Assembly: GCA_033977485.1 (NCBI GenBank)
Contig: CM066982.1
Span: 14,437,218-14,501,217 of the forward strand
DNA from: Hydrangea macrophylla
Taxonomy: Eukaryota > Streptophyta > Magnoliopsida > Cornales > Hydrangeaceae
Length of the DNA stretch: 64,000 nucleotides
Direction of reading: 5' to 3'
The translations under genes were made by a program, and so were the position numbers. Positions within the stretch are counted from its first letter, which is position 1. Each line of letters starts with the position of its first letter. A model generated the notes under the pieces. That model worked only from the letters and a program-made list of their open reading frames with translations, was not told the origin of the DNA and searched no databases. This document shows, one piece after another, positions 34,458-45,860 of the stretch.

Positions 34458-36628
34458 GACAGCAGGTAACATGTAGGGTTATTTATTTATTTGTTTATAA
34501 TAAATGCAAGTATTTTTGATTTCAAAAGAGACCATGTATTGATTGCATCGTAATGATTGTTGAATGGTCAAGTGCATTATTGGGGATCTGGGGAGGTTGG
34601 CTTAGCTAGTGATATTTTAATCGAGGAGGGGGGTATCTGTGATTGGTTTTGGTGTACTAGGGATAAATGATGTGAGGGTAATACAAGACCGTTAGCAATG
34701 GTTATATGTTATTCTTTGAATGCACAGCTGGGTATGGATAGGTCGTGAAGCAAGAACTGTAGAGTTGATTGTGTAATAATTGGGTACTTAATCAGATGGA
34801 ATTTTATTTTCAAGATAGTCAATATGATGTTGTAATTCGATATCGTGAAAACCGTTAGAATTTGTCAGCTAACTGAGGAAAAGTTGTTAAAAGTTTCTAC
34901 GAGTGATTCATGTGCATCCAGAAAATGTAGTGTAAGGGTAGTATAATATTATCAGCCATGGGCAGGTGTTGATAACTACTCAGTGTTTAAGGAAGCATTG
35001 GGTATGATTGTCAATTAGGTGAATATAGTATAACGTGTAAGAGGTAAGTGTTGAACCGAACAAGCTTCTACTTTTTGATAAATTGATGTAATTTGATTAT
35101 TTCAGGTTATGTCATCATTAAAGTTATTGTATAATGAGGAGGAAATGCCCTAAGTTTGTATTTGTCTGAGTAAGAGTAAACATGAATTGAGTTTGAGAAT
35201 ATTTTGACAGTGAATGAAATCTTGAATGCATTATGAGAAGACTTGTTGAATAACTTGCTTAGTAGAGGATAATTGAACTATAAAATATTAGAACTATAAT
35301 TAACGCTTTGGGTAGTGTCTATTGGCATTACTATGAAAAGACAAACGGAACAACTAGATTGGGTATTAAGAATTGGGATTGAATGAAGCTACAATTGAGA
35401 ATATATGTTAAATAGCGAATAAATAAATTGTTAACTACTCTCAGATGTATTAGTACTTTTGGCCAAAATTCAAGAATGGTTAAAGGAAGATTAAGGTAAG
35501 GGATATTACGAGGATTTTGATACAAGATTAGAGCAGATGATAATTGTAATGATATTTAAGGTAACTTGAGTACCCTTCGTGACTATTGATGCTATGAATT
35601 GAATATCTGAGATGTATTGAAATGAATTTGTGATGGACTTATATATCAGCTATTCTAATGAAACTGGGGGATTTTGTTAGAGGTGAAAAGTTATGCTAAA
35701 GATTAGATTATATTCCGATAAAATGTAGTAACAAGATTTTCGATACTTGTAACGGTAAAAACTTTGTGGAAAAAATGAAATAAAAGAAGACTAGAGGTTG
35801 ATTATATTTATAATCTTAGAATAGGTTTGGTTCTTATTTGGGGTACGTGTGAATGTTTTTGGGAGTTAAAGATCTGATTTGGGAAGACAATGACCTTAAC
35901 TAGATTGATTAGCATTGAAAATTTTTCTAGTTATAGTAAAGTACCATGTCAGAGATTAGGCTGTATGGTGATGTAACAATTACTTATGCTTCACAGAAGA
36001 TTGAAATTGTATGAGTATATTACGTGACATAAGGTTTGAAATACGCAGTGATATTTCTATAAGCATAAAATATGAGTTGTTGGGATTCAAAATATGACTA
36101 ATGTAATAGAAATCGAGGACGTGATAAAGAAAATAGTTGAAACTCATGATAAGCAATGATATGAAAATCTAACACTGAACAAGTAAAGTCAAGTGGTTGT
36201 TAATGCTACTAGTTAGTAATTGATGAGGGAAAGCTAGTGTGTGAATTAACTATTTGAGAATAATTGAGAAGATTTAGAATTGTTAGAAGCTAAAATTACT
36301 CTGGAAAATGGGGAAGAAAAGACGACCGTAATTTGGGTTCAACTGACAATATTGTGTCAGATTATAAGAAGCTGACCTAAGGTGTTGTACATTTGCTCTG
36401 TAAAGGAGACATAGTAAGTTGTTGAGAATGAAATGATTAAACTCTACTTTACAGTAAGATATGTTGAAGTCTAGAGGTTAAATATATATTCTGAATGAAG
36501 ATAACTCAAGAAAGGAGATTCAGAAGAAATATTGAAGTTGCAACGAGATTGTGGAAAATAAGTTGTTAATGATTGAGTACAGAATAGTATTGGTTGTATT
36601 TTATTGTATGTGATGACTTGATAATCAG

Positions 36629-36700
36629 TTAAAAGGGGTACAAGTCTTCTTGAAGATTGAATTGAACTCTGAGTACTATTAATTAAAAGCTGAGATACTG
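36629..36700 (+). pseudogene. Ty3/gypsy RT relic in C
   Basis: One frame reads LKGVQVFLKIELNSEYY, stop, LKAEIL. This aligns with the gypsy RT palm block containing V-F-S-K-I-D-L-R-S-G-Y-H-Q-L. Only this short piece is readable. Confidence 0.65.
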
Positions 36701-37466
36701 TGACGATTGTTTTAGATGAGAATTGTAAAGGACTCTATATGGCGTTTTGCATAATGGGGAAATTAAGGCAAACATACTGAAGGTTTGCAGGAGTATTGCA
36801 AATGATATTGGTGACCAATTGAAGATGAATATGTATTGTGATAAATTTCATGATGGGGTTGTTAAAGTCAATGAGACTTAGATGCCAACATATGAACGAT
36901 TGTGAACAAGGTGATTGAGTCAGATTGTTGTAATTGCTTAAAACTGGAGATCTGCAAAGTTTAACTGTGATATACATGAAAGGTGAATCATAAGATTGTG
37001 TAGGTACTGAAACCTACCATTCCAAAAGGTAGTTTTTGACTGTATTGAAAATTCTGAAGTTGTACAAAAAGTTAAAGAAATGAAATTAAGTTGTAGCAGA
37101 ACAATTTCCCCCAGCTGATGATTAGCAAGAAAAATGTATTACACGTAACTGGGTCCTATTTTCATAATGATTGAGGAAAAGTATCTATTATGGGAAGAAA
37201 AAAATTCCTAAAAGTTTTATCTTTGGTAAGTAATGTTATTTTTATGGTATTGTTGGGAGCATTGAAAGGAATGCGAACTGGTAACCTATTGATTAAGGTA
37301 GCAGTCAGAATCAACTAAAGTGGTGTGATGTGTTTCAAGTCTTCGTGTTATAGGATTAATCACCAGGCTTGAATCGGATGTGTTTGTGAACTGTTAAAAA
37401 TTCGAGAAAGAAAAAATGTGTACATTTCTTTGATACTACGAGATGGAGAGAGTTTGGGGACAAACT

Positions 37467-37485
37467 TCTTAAAAGGGAGGAGAAA
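37467..37485 (+). other. Polypurine tract of gypsy C
   Basis: TTCTTAAAAGGGAGGAGAAA directly precedes the 3' LTR start TGTAACATCC. Confidence 0.8.
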
Positions 37486-39794
37486 TGTAACATCCATACC
37501 CGAAAAAGAAAGTTGATGTAGTGTGAATGTGTGTTAGCTAATGATAATTAATGTTATGATGGTTTAAGGTGGGGTTATGAACCCACATGTGAAAAGGTGT
37601 TCAGATAGGAACACAAATAAAAGTTTTAAGTCAAGTGAAACTGGTATGAAAGTGGGACCTGACAAAGGTCTAAATGATGTAAATTGCATTTAGATGTAAT
37701 TATATGCCTAAATGAATACTTGTTTTATTGTTTAAAGTTATTATAATGTCATATGTCAGGTAATGGGCACCGATTTGGGTACCCATGTAAGGACGTTTAT
37801 GAATACGGTTCATAATTGATAGGTTTAATAGCAACCTCATAGTATATGTGGGACCATGTTTGGAACCTACACATAACATAGACTAAACCCATTTAGAAAT
37901 ATTGGGTAGTTAATGTAATTCAAGTGGGAGTTTCATAGTAAAGCTTAAGAAAGTTTGGGGGTGTAAATGAAATTTAAGGAAAAAGAGATGTATATCTCTT
38001 TAGTGAGTCACTTGGTGACTCGTTTCATTTTCATGATAGAATGAAAAGGGGAGAGATACATAGAAGGAGAGTTCAGCGAGAGAGACGAAGAAGAAATGGG
38101 TTTCTCCGACGACGTTTGATGTCGTTCCTTCGCCGTCCAACGTCAGATTTGCGAACCGAGACCACATTCGAACTTGTGGAGGCAAGAGGATCACATGCAC
38201 GTCTTTTAATTTCAGTTTCAGTAACGTTTTTCCGGCGACCATTCTTGATTGATAACTCTTGGTATGTAAAAACTATATAGGTTATCACTGGTTAGGAAAT
38301 TGAGTTGGAGAAATCTAAGTTTAATTGGCTAATAATCCAAAGAGGTGAGTGTTCTAAACCCAAAATTGGGTGTTTAGATATGTCAATGTGATAATTGTTA
38401 GCAAAGAATGCTTAGTTCATATTCTTGTAATTTTATATTGATGAATTTGGAGTAAAGCATGTCAATTATGTGTAAATTACCATGTTATATGCCTAGTTGC
38501 TTATATGTTTATATGGATCAAATGGAAGTCAACTAGTGGCCATAATTTATAGGTCCCATATAATGGATAGTAAGTCCTCAAGAGAAGGACGTGGTGACGA
38601 CCGCAATGAAAATATGGTGATGCCTTCGGGGTCATGAGAGTGTGAAATATGCTATATGCATCCAAAAGTGAGAAAGATCCGGGGTGAGAAGGACCCGGGG
38701 GTGGTGGCTAGAGTTACTTGACTTTTCGGAGATCAATTTGTTGATGTTTATGATAATTGTTGGATTACATGTTAAACATTCCAATAGCATGATTAATTCT
38801 CTCACTAAGCGAAAGCTTAAACGAAAATGTTTTATGTTGTGGTTATTAAATAACCATCGCAGGTACCGAATGGGAGGATGAGAGGAAATGATCCACACGA
38901 AGGTTTGGGCATAGGGGTTATGAGATGTGTCGATATGTTCATATGTATAGATATTTTGGTTTAGTTGTAATCTTTGTACTTCAAGTGTTGTAAACTACTT
39001 ATGGTTTGAAAGTGTATGAGAACAACTTGTGTTTCGGAAGTTCTTGTAATATATCAATTCAAGTTGGTGGTATGAGTCCTTTAGTATGAATTGCACAAGT
39101 AAGTCTTTAGTTGTGTATGGTTGAAAAGATACATGTAGGAATGAGTATTTTTGTTGTAATTTAAACTTAGTTTTTCCTTGGTTGAAAGATTATGCACATG
39201 TTGGGCAAAATGTGGATTTTGGGAGCAAATTCATGATCTTAGAAATGAATTTATGAGTTTGGTGGTTGTTTCATGCTTAGATATCTTGTGTTGATGTTTA
39301 GAAGCACCTGGAAATGTTTTTAAAATGATTTTTGATGTTTCCATAAGACTGGGTTTGATTTGGAATTGATTTGAACTTGAAAAACAAAGTTTTAAAGCAG
39401 TAGGAAGCATATTCTGCCAAACCGGATCGATCCGGGATTTAAGGGAGAACGATCCGTGCCTTTGTGGGGACTTTCTGCCAAATTTTAACAAGTCGGATCG
39501 ATCCACCCCTGTAATTCACAGCCATCGACTTTTACGGAAACGGACATAACTCTTTCTAGAAAATTCGGATTCGCGCACCATTTTTTGCATTGAAACCAGG
39601 ACTCAAAGATCTATCTTTTGATGAAAAATTTGGCTAAACTTTATTAATGACCATTTTTCCCTTGGAGCTGTTTTGTGTCAAGGAAGTTCTTATATGTCAT
39701 CTAATTCATGCTTTTTTAGTAATTTAAGGTTGATTTAGTGTCTTGGCTTTGTTACACATGTCCTAATCCGCCCGAGGCGGGTTGGGGTGTGACA
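37486..39794 (+). mobile_element. 3' LTR of gypsy C
   Basis: 2309 bp, TGTAACATCC to GGGTGTGACA, complete. It carries GGATCGATCC-type motifs near 39423-39510 (CCGGATCGATCCGG, ACGATCCG, CGGATCGATCC). The small frames over it are not conserved with the 5' LTR and are not genes. Confidence 0.85.
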
Positions 39795-39799
39795 ATTAG

Positions 39800-40580
39800 T
39801 CATAATCTGCTCTCTGTTTATCAAAATTGCTAAAGGTAACAATTACAGATTCATTTTTGATTCTGATGGTTCTACTGTCTAAGATAAGCTGACTAATAAT
39901 GTTCTGGTTCAAGGACCTTCTAACAAGGGTCTTTACCTTTTTTCACTCTCATCTTTATCATATTCTTTCCCATCTGCTATGGTTTCAGAAAAATCCTCAA
40001 TCAATCAATGGCATCTAAGGCTTGGTCATCCTTGTTCTAAAACCATGAATGTTCTGTCTACTATCTACTCGGTATATACTTCCTCTTTCTCCATCCTCTC
40101 TCCCTCCTTGTCACCCCTGTCATGTCTCAAAAAGCCATAAACTACCTTTCCTCAAGTCTACCTCATCCTTTTTTACTCCACTGCATCTAATTCATGCTGA
40201 TGTTTGGGGACCCTCATCCACTGTTTCTGTTTCTAGCTAAAAATTTTATGTCATCTTTGTTGATGACTCTTCTAAATTTACATGGCTATACCCTCTCAGA
40301 CAAAAATCTAAAATTTTCCCAACCTTTGTCCAGTTTAAAAATCTTGTTGAAAATCAATTTTCTTTCAAAATTCAAATCCTCGGGGACAGATAATGGAGGT
40401 GAATTTGTGAACATTGCTATGAAGCAATTTCTGACTCAACATGGTATTATTCATCAAACTACTTGTCCTCATACTCCTGAGCAAAATAGGGTGAGTGAGA
40501 GGAAGCATAGGCATGTGATTGAAACTACACTGACCTTACTTAACCATTCATTCATGCCCTTGAAATATTGGGTTGATGCT
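39800..40580 (+). pseudogene. Copia B pre-integrase and integrase N-part
   Basis: The copia sequence resumes after the ATTAG duplication. INQWHLRLGHPCSKTMN is the pre-integrase zinc region; HADVWGPSS and, in another frame, GTDNGGEFVNIAMKQFL and HTPEQNRVSERKHRHVIET are integrase core blocks (the D-N-G-G-E-F motif includes a catalytic Asp). At least two frameshifts and a stop break it. It is cut after YWVDA by the solo LTR that follows. Confidence 0.85.
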
Positions 40581-40756
40581 TGATCGGGAGAGAACTAATC
40601 CTAATTATATGCCTTAACGAACATTTGTTAGTACCTTTTTATCCTGTTTTTGTATAGTTTTACTTCGTTTTCAAGTTTCTGACAGGATTTGGAAGAAATC
40701 ACCTAAACCAGGCTAAACAGGGTGAAAAAGCAGAAGAAAAGAAGCTGAAAAAGCCA

Positions 40757-40900
40757 AGTCGCGCGCGCGACCCGCGCCCGCGAAAATCCGAGAATCGCTC
40801 GCGCGATCCGCTCGTGCGAGAACCCAGAAATCGCTCGCGCGATCCGCGCGCGCGAAGGCCAAAATGTCGCGCTCGCGCGACCCGCTCGCGCGATATGGGT
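40757..40900. repeat. CpG palindromic array in Athila-type LTR
   Basis: Repeated TCGCTCGCGCGATCCGC-type words, spaced by AT-richer linkers. A-element LTRs keep only weak versions near 740-790 and 14128-14200. The same vocabulary builds the array in the unrelated solo LTR at 12100-12405. Confidence 0.85.
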
Positions 40901-41169
40901 AAAAACCAATGTTGCGTATTTCAGTGTACTGAGGACTCCTGTGCAAACGAAACTGCTGAACGACGTCCAGACTGTAAATTACATGCGTTTCAGTTCGTTT
41001 CGGGTTGGGAAGCCTTCCAAAGCTTGTGTAAACTCTATATATACTTAGTTTTAATAGTTTTTAGGGGTTGGCAATTATTATATACACCCATACATACACA
41101 TTCTACACATATACTTCCAGCCCTTGAAGAGGGAGAGCAAGGAGAAGAAGAAGAAGACCAAGGATCTCC

Positions 41170-41220
41170 ATGGCCTCCTCCATCAACTACTTGCCGATCT
41201 CTACTCCTATGGCAGCTTAG
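41170..41220 (+). other. Conserved LTR micro-ORF, copy 4 (16 aa)
   Basis: MASSINYLPISTPMAA and stop, 51 nt, start context TCCATGGCC. It lies about 127 nt after the TATA-like box. Four of sixteen residues differ from copy 1, yet length and frame are kept. Confidence 0.35.
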
Positions 41221-41958
41221 ATCATCGATCTAGGGTTTCAATGAAGCCCTAGATGAGTAATAGGGTTTTATTTATGTTTTTATTTTAGTTTATTGTGTAT
41301 GGATGACAGTCACATGTTTAGAGGATTTTTATAAATAAATCGTACTTACATTGATTAAATCATTGCTTTCAGAATTTATTCTTGTCTTAGATCTATTTTG
41401 ACTGTGATGTGCTCAACGATCTATTCTTGCTATGCTTGTTTAGGTTGTTTACATGTGATGGTGCTTTATTGATTCGTGCTATCAAGTATCCGAATAGTCC
41501 ATGCCTAGGTTAGACGGATTAGATCACAACCCTAATTTAGTGTGAGATAATTCGTGCTACCCGAAGATGGATTATGTTGGTGCTTGAACCATGATTATCT
41601 TCTTGTCGGAGGAATTGGGCTTGTAGCTACAATTCCCCATTATCATCCAATGTAATAAGCTAAAGTAATTCATAAATATTCCTATTATGAAGCTAGTGGT
41701 GGATTTGCAATCCTAGGTTCCCTTTACATATTCATTAAAAACACTTTTAATTGCTTTCATAGTTTAGATTTATTTTTATTGTTATTAGTTTAATTAAATC
41801 CAAATCAAAATCCGTCTTTCCTAATTAATTAGACTTAGGTTTTAAAATTAAGTTGCTGTAGTAATCAATCTCTGTGGGTTCGACCTTTACTTCCACACTG
41901 CAAATCTTTTGAAAAGTAAAGAACACTTTTATATCTTGATTCTGACAACATCAATGCT

Positions 41959-44250
41959 TCTCTCACAGCTATTTTTTTTTATCAATAGACACCTCTCCCC
42001 TTTTCTTCAGTTCAAACTTTTGAGCTTATGTGTCTTGTTCCACCTGATTACTCTATGCTTCGAGTCTTTGGTTGCATATGTTACCCTGGTTACTTCCCTA
42101 TATGTCCTCCAAATTGTCTCCTAAATCCAGTCTTTGTGTATTTCTTGGCTACTCTACTGACTTCAAAGGGTATAAATGTCTAGATTTTCAAACAGGGCAA
42201 GTCTTTGTCTCGACGCATGTCCAATTCATTGAAGGTCAGTTCCCATTATCTATTCAAAATATTTATGTTCCTTCTTCATCTACTCGGTCAGTTTCCTCTC
42301 CATCACCTACTTTTCCTTTTCCTCACTTTTTCTCTATTTCCTTTTCTCATCCCTCTAATATAGCTCCTTCTCCTCCAGCTCCTATTCCCATTTTACTTCC
42401 CTCTGTGTCTCCATCTGCTTCATCCTCAACTTCTCCTTCCAACCTCAGCTCTCTACTAATTGTTCAAACTTCTCCATCTGTCTCTACTTCACTTCCTAAT
42501 ACTTACACCATAACTACTAGATCAGTTGGGTATTAGCAATCCCAAAGTTCCTATCAGTCCTTCTGCTCAATTGGTCTCTTCCATCAATTCTGCTCTCATT
42601 GAACCAGCTGTTTTTAGTCAAGCTAATAAATATACTGTCTAGAGACAAGCTATGTTAGATGAATTCAATGCTTTGTTGAGCCAACAAACTTGGACATTAG
42701 TATCTTCACCCATTGATAAACCAATAATTAGATGCAAATGGATTTACAAGGTCAAGCAAAATGCTGATGAAACTATTGCTCGACATAAAGCCCAACTTGT
42801 GGCCAAAGGTTTTAATTAAACTGAGGGAATTGATTATTTTGAGACCATTAGTCCAGTCATCAAGCAGCCCACTATTAGAATTGTTCTTAGTCTAGCTCTT
42901 TACTATGGTTGGCCTATACAGCAACTTGATGTATCCAATGCCTTTCTTCATGGCATTCTAGATGAGGAAGTTTACATGGTGCAACCTCAGGAATTTATTG
43001 ATCCCAGTCATCCTCAACATATCTGCGAACTAAAGAAAGAACTTTATGGCTTAAAACAAGCTCCAAGGGCTTGATTCTCCACTCTATGTAAGTTTTTATT
43101 GCAACATAATATTATGAATAGTACTGTTTGTGCTTCTTTGTTTGTCAAACATAGCTCTTCTGAGGTTCTTATTATCCTTGTTTATGTGAATGATATCCTC
43201 ATCATTGGGAAAAGTTCTACTTCAATTACTTAGTTCATCTCTTCAATGAAATCTACATTTGCCATGAAGGATCTAGGACCTCTCCATTATTTTCTAGGAA
43301 TTGAAGTGACAAAATGTCCAAAGGGTCTTTACTTGTCTCAGTCTAAATATGCATCAAACTTATTAGCCAAAGCTGCAATGCCAGATTGTAAGCCAACCAC
43401 CTCTCCTATGCCTACCAAACCTCCATCTCATGCGGACCATACTTCCCTTTCTGATTCTTCTCTTTATAGAAGTCTTGTTGGCTCCCTTCAGTACTTGACC
43501 ATTACTAGACCTTACATCTCTTTTTCTATTAACTGGGTGTGCCAACATATTCACAATCCCTTGACTCTCCACTTTCAGGCTCTTAAAAGACTTCTCAAAT
43601 ATATTAAAGGGACACTCTCTCATGGATTGCTATTTCAAATGGTCCTTTGCATCTCTCTGCATTCTCTAATTCAAACTGGCTGGTGATCATACTGATCGCA
43701 AATCCACCTCTGGTAATTGCATCTTTTTGGGTCCAAATTTGATTTCATGGTCTGCTAATAAGCAACCAACAGTGGCCAAAATACTGATCGCAAATCCACC
43801 TCTAGTAATTATGTCTTTTTGGGTCCAATTTGATTTCATGGTCTGCTAATAAGCAACCAACAGTGGCCAAATCTAGCACAGAGGCTAAATACAAAGCCTT
43901 AAGTACTACAGGTCCACAGCAGTTGAGGTGATATGGCTTTAACAACTTCTCAAAGATTTACACATCTTGCTACCTCAAATACCCACTCTTTGGTGTGATA
44001 ATATAATTGCACTATCCTTAGCATCTAATCATGTGTTTCATGCTAGGACTAAACATGTGGAGGTGGATTACCATTTTATTCGAGAGAAGATTCTTAATTA
44101 GTAAATTAAAGTGGCTTATGTTTCTTCAGTTGATCAACTAGCTGATCTTCTTACCAAAGCCTTAGCTGCTCCACGTTTTAAGTTCCTTCGAGATCAGCTT
44201 ATGCAGGTTCTTCAGCAAGACGATATATACTGATTCTAGCCCACCCTCCT
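41959..44250 (+). pseudogene. Copia B integrase end, RT and RNase H
   Basis: Integrase tail with the MLRVFGC-type block, a Ser/Pro-rich linker, then [55 protein letters not shown] and YVNDILIIG (43183-43209). The second catalytic triplet of the usual Y-V-D-D is changed to Asn (AAT at 43189-43191). MKDLGPLHYFLGIEV onward is intact to 43685, then RNase H (TDRKSTSGN) is broken by a 92-bp tandem duplication. The tail AYVSSVDQLADLLTKAL is readable. Several stops and shifts. Confidence 0.88.
43691..43874 (+). repeat. 92-bp tandem duplication in copia B RNase H
   Basis: ACTGATCGCAAATCCACCTC at 43691 restarts at 43783 and runs again through AACAGTGGCCAAA. A few substitutions separate the copies. 92 bp is not a multiple of three, so it shifts the frame. 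Confidence 0.9.
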
Positions 44251-44262
44251 CTTGAAGGGGGA

Positions 44263-44528
44263 TGTTAAACATATAAGGTCATATATGGATTGCTGAGGTG
44301 GAGGTCTCCTGGATTGGTGACATGGCATATGTTTTGGATTGATGACCTGGAATTAAATCAGAGATGTGATCAAAGAATTGTGTTTGTTACAATCTGTTGA
44401 TACTTGATATAACAGAATTTAGTTGTAACCATATGTATCTACTTCATTAAGTGTCCTTTAAATACCTGTATTAGAAAAGACTTTGATAATGAGAAATACA
44501 ATATGGTTTTTGGCTCAATTCTTCTATA
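44263..44528 (+). mobile_element. 3' LTR of copia B
   Basis: TGTTAAACAT...TTCTATA. The polypurine tract CTTGAAGGGGGA (44251-44262) abuts it and the duplication AAAAC follows at 44529. It ends TA where the 5' LTR ends CA. Confidence 0.85.
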
Positions 44529-44533
44529 AAAAC

Positions 44534-44977
44534 AACTTTCGCTTTTGCAATTCTATCGCAATTTTTTTGTGTTTGGGCAAAAGCTGTCCAACATAGTTTT
44601 TTCGGCAATCGATCGTAAATTTTTGCAATTCATTCACATTTTTCTCAATCACAAAAATTGGTGTGCCAAACACTTTCATTATAGATATTGGAGATCCATG
44701 ATCACTTAGAGGATGTTTGGGAAAACAAAGAATTGGTTTATGGTTCATGAGTGAACCGGATCTAGAAATTCAAGTGTTTGGTATAAGAGTCAGTGCCCAC
44801 TGCCCACTGCCCAGTCCAATGAATCTCTTTAAAATTGGTTCTTTGTCAGACCAACATTACATTGGTTCTCACAAGAATAAGATAAAAGTAAAACCCTCTA
44901 AAGCTAAATCTGGTCCAATTTTACAACTTTCCAAACTGTTACCAAATAGAGCCTTAATTGATCGTCTTTGCATCGAT

Positions 44978-45042
<65 letters not shown>

Positions 45043-45860
45043 TCCGTCCGACAAACACTAGCATGGCTGGTAATGCCCCTTTGAAATTTTCTTCTTATTT
45101 TTTTTCCAAATTTCATAAATTGAATATACGCTTGCTTTGTATTTGAAACTCGTTCCTTTTTTATTTATTTTTCCGCTTTAGGCAAAACGCCCACAGGCGC
45201 CACCCATACACACAAACAGGAGCCAGGGTGGGCCAAGGCCCACTTCAAAGGAGATATCCTCTCATAGACGGCCCAAAGAGGAATAAACCTCTCACACCAC
45301 TCCCAGAGGGAGTTGAACCCTCCCCTCACATTTGAAACTCGTTTTTGAATGAGAATGAAAAATGCTTTTGTTCTTCAATTGTGCCTTTCGCAGCTTCGCT
45401 TCCTATTTCCTATGGAATTCAATTGACTGAGTAATTGGCGGTTTCATGAAAAACAATTCACAATTCTTGCATTATTAGGAATCAAGAGTTCCCATTGTGG
45501 GCCACTACGAACCCTAAATCATATTATTACACAAATTTGAGTAGAAGCTTCTGAGCACAATTTTTTAATAATGTTATTTAACTCCCTTAGTAAGTATAAA
45601 ATTTGAATAAAAGAATCTCCAACCCTTCCTCAAACTCATATCTAACCAAATTTGAGTTATAAAAATTAATAAATTAAAAAATAAAATAAAATAAAAACTC
45701 GAACACACATTTAAGGAAGGGTTGAGAACTATAAATACAAATTTAAATCTTTCTATACATATTGGAGGGCAAGATGAGTTAATAGAGAAAAATATATATA
45801 TATATATATATATAATATATATAAGTGCACCGATGGCCTTAAGTGTTTTGAACTTTTATC
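44534..45860. other. Intergenic stretch with (TC)n microsatellite
   Basis: No gene seen. A TC run of about 60 bp lies at 44979-45039 and a TA run at about 45792-45822. A block near 45190-45320 with GGGCCAAGGCCCAC and GGGAGTTGAACCCTCCC has short inverted repeats but was not identified. The stretch around 45425-45720 shows diverged similarity to 57785-58170 (TTTCATGA(A/G)AAACA(A/G)TTCAC, CTCCAA...CAAACTC). Confidence 0.5.

Larger units (their letters stand above)
33423..37485 (+). pseudogene. Decayed interior of gypsy C
   Basis: Coding potential is nearly erased. Two Gag zinc fingers remain, CIMCKKQHWGVC (33869-33904, C-X2-C-X3-H-X3-C) and CYACRQLGHLAKNC (33914-33955, C-X2-C-X4-H-X4-C), the pair found in Del/Tekay-type Gag. 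An RT relic is at 36629-36700. The 3' tail GAGTTTGGGGACAAACTTCT matches the usual chromovirus end. The strand is poor in C and full of stops, consistent with long decay of methylated DNA. At about 3.8 kb without the TRIM, it has also lost sequence. Confidence 0.7.
22824..39794 (+). mobile_element. Ty3/gypsy element C (Del/Tekay-like), nested in B
   Basis: Outer ends TGTAATACCC and GGGTGTGACA are flanked by the target duplication ATTAG (22819-22823, 39795-39799). PBS at 33411, paired Gag zinc knuckles at 33869-33955, an RT relic at 36629 and a polypurine tract at 37467 give a + orientation. The paired knuckle type and the LTR ends point to the Del/Tekay chromovirus group. It is heavily decayed, and copia D and a TRIM are inserted in it. 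Confidence 0.85.
40581..41953 (+). mobile_element. 1373-bp solo LTR, Athila-like family (as in A)
   Basis: TGATCGGGAG...ACAACATCA is flanked by the exact 5-bp duplication ATGCT (40576-40580, 41954-41958). It is collinear with the LTRs of A and shows their full length. TATA-like CTATATATA at 41035-41043. Removing it rejoins the copia integrase between WVDA and its continuation. Confidence 0.9.
19523..44528 (+). mobile_element. Ty1/copia element B, 25 kb with nested insertions
   Basis: LTRs of about 252-266 bp (19523-19774 and 44263-44528), a tRNA-Met-type PBS, a polypurine tract before the 3' LTR, and the target duplication AAAAC (19518-19522, 44529-44533) delimit one element. Coding order is gag, protease, integrase, RT, RNase H, the copia order. 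Subtracting the insertions leaves about 5 kb. Short LTRs and the RT sequence suggest the Ale/Retrofit side of copia, not certain. All reading frames are broken. Confidence 0.85.

Noticed and set aside
38000..38288. Arg-rich frames on both strands in C's 3' LTR
   Set aside because: They lie within an LTR, differ from the 5' LTR copy and show no family similarity.
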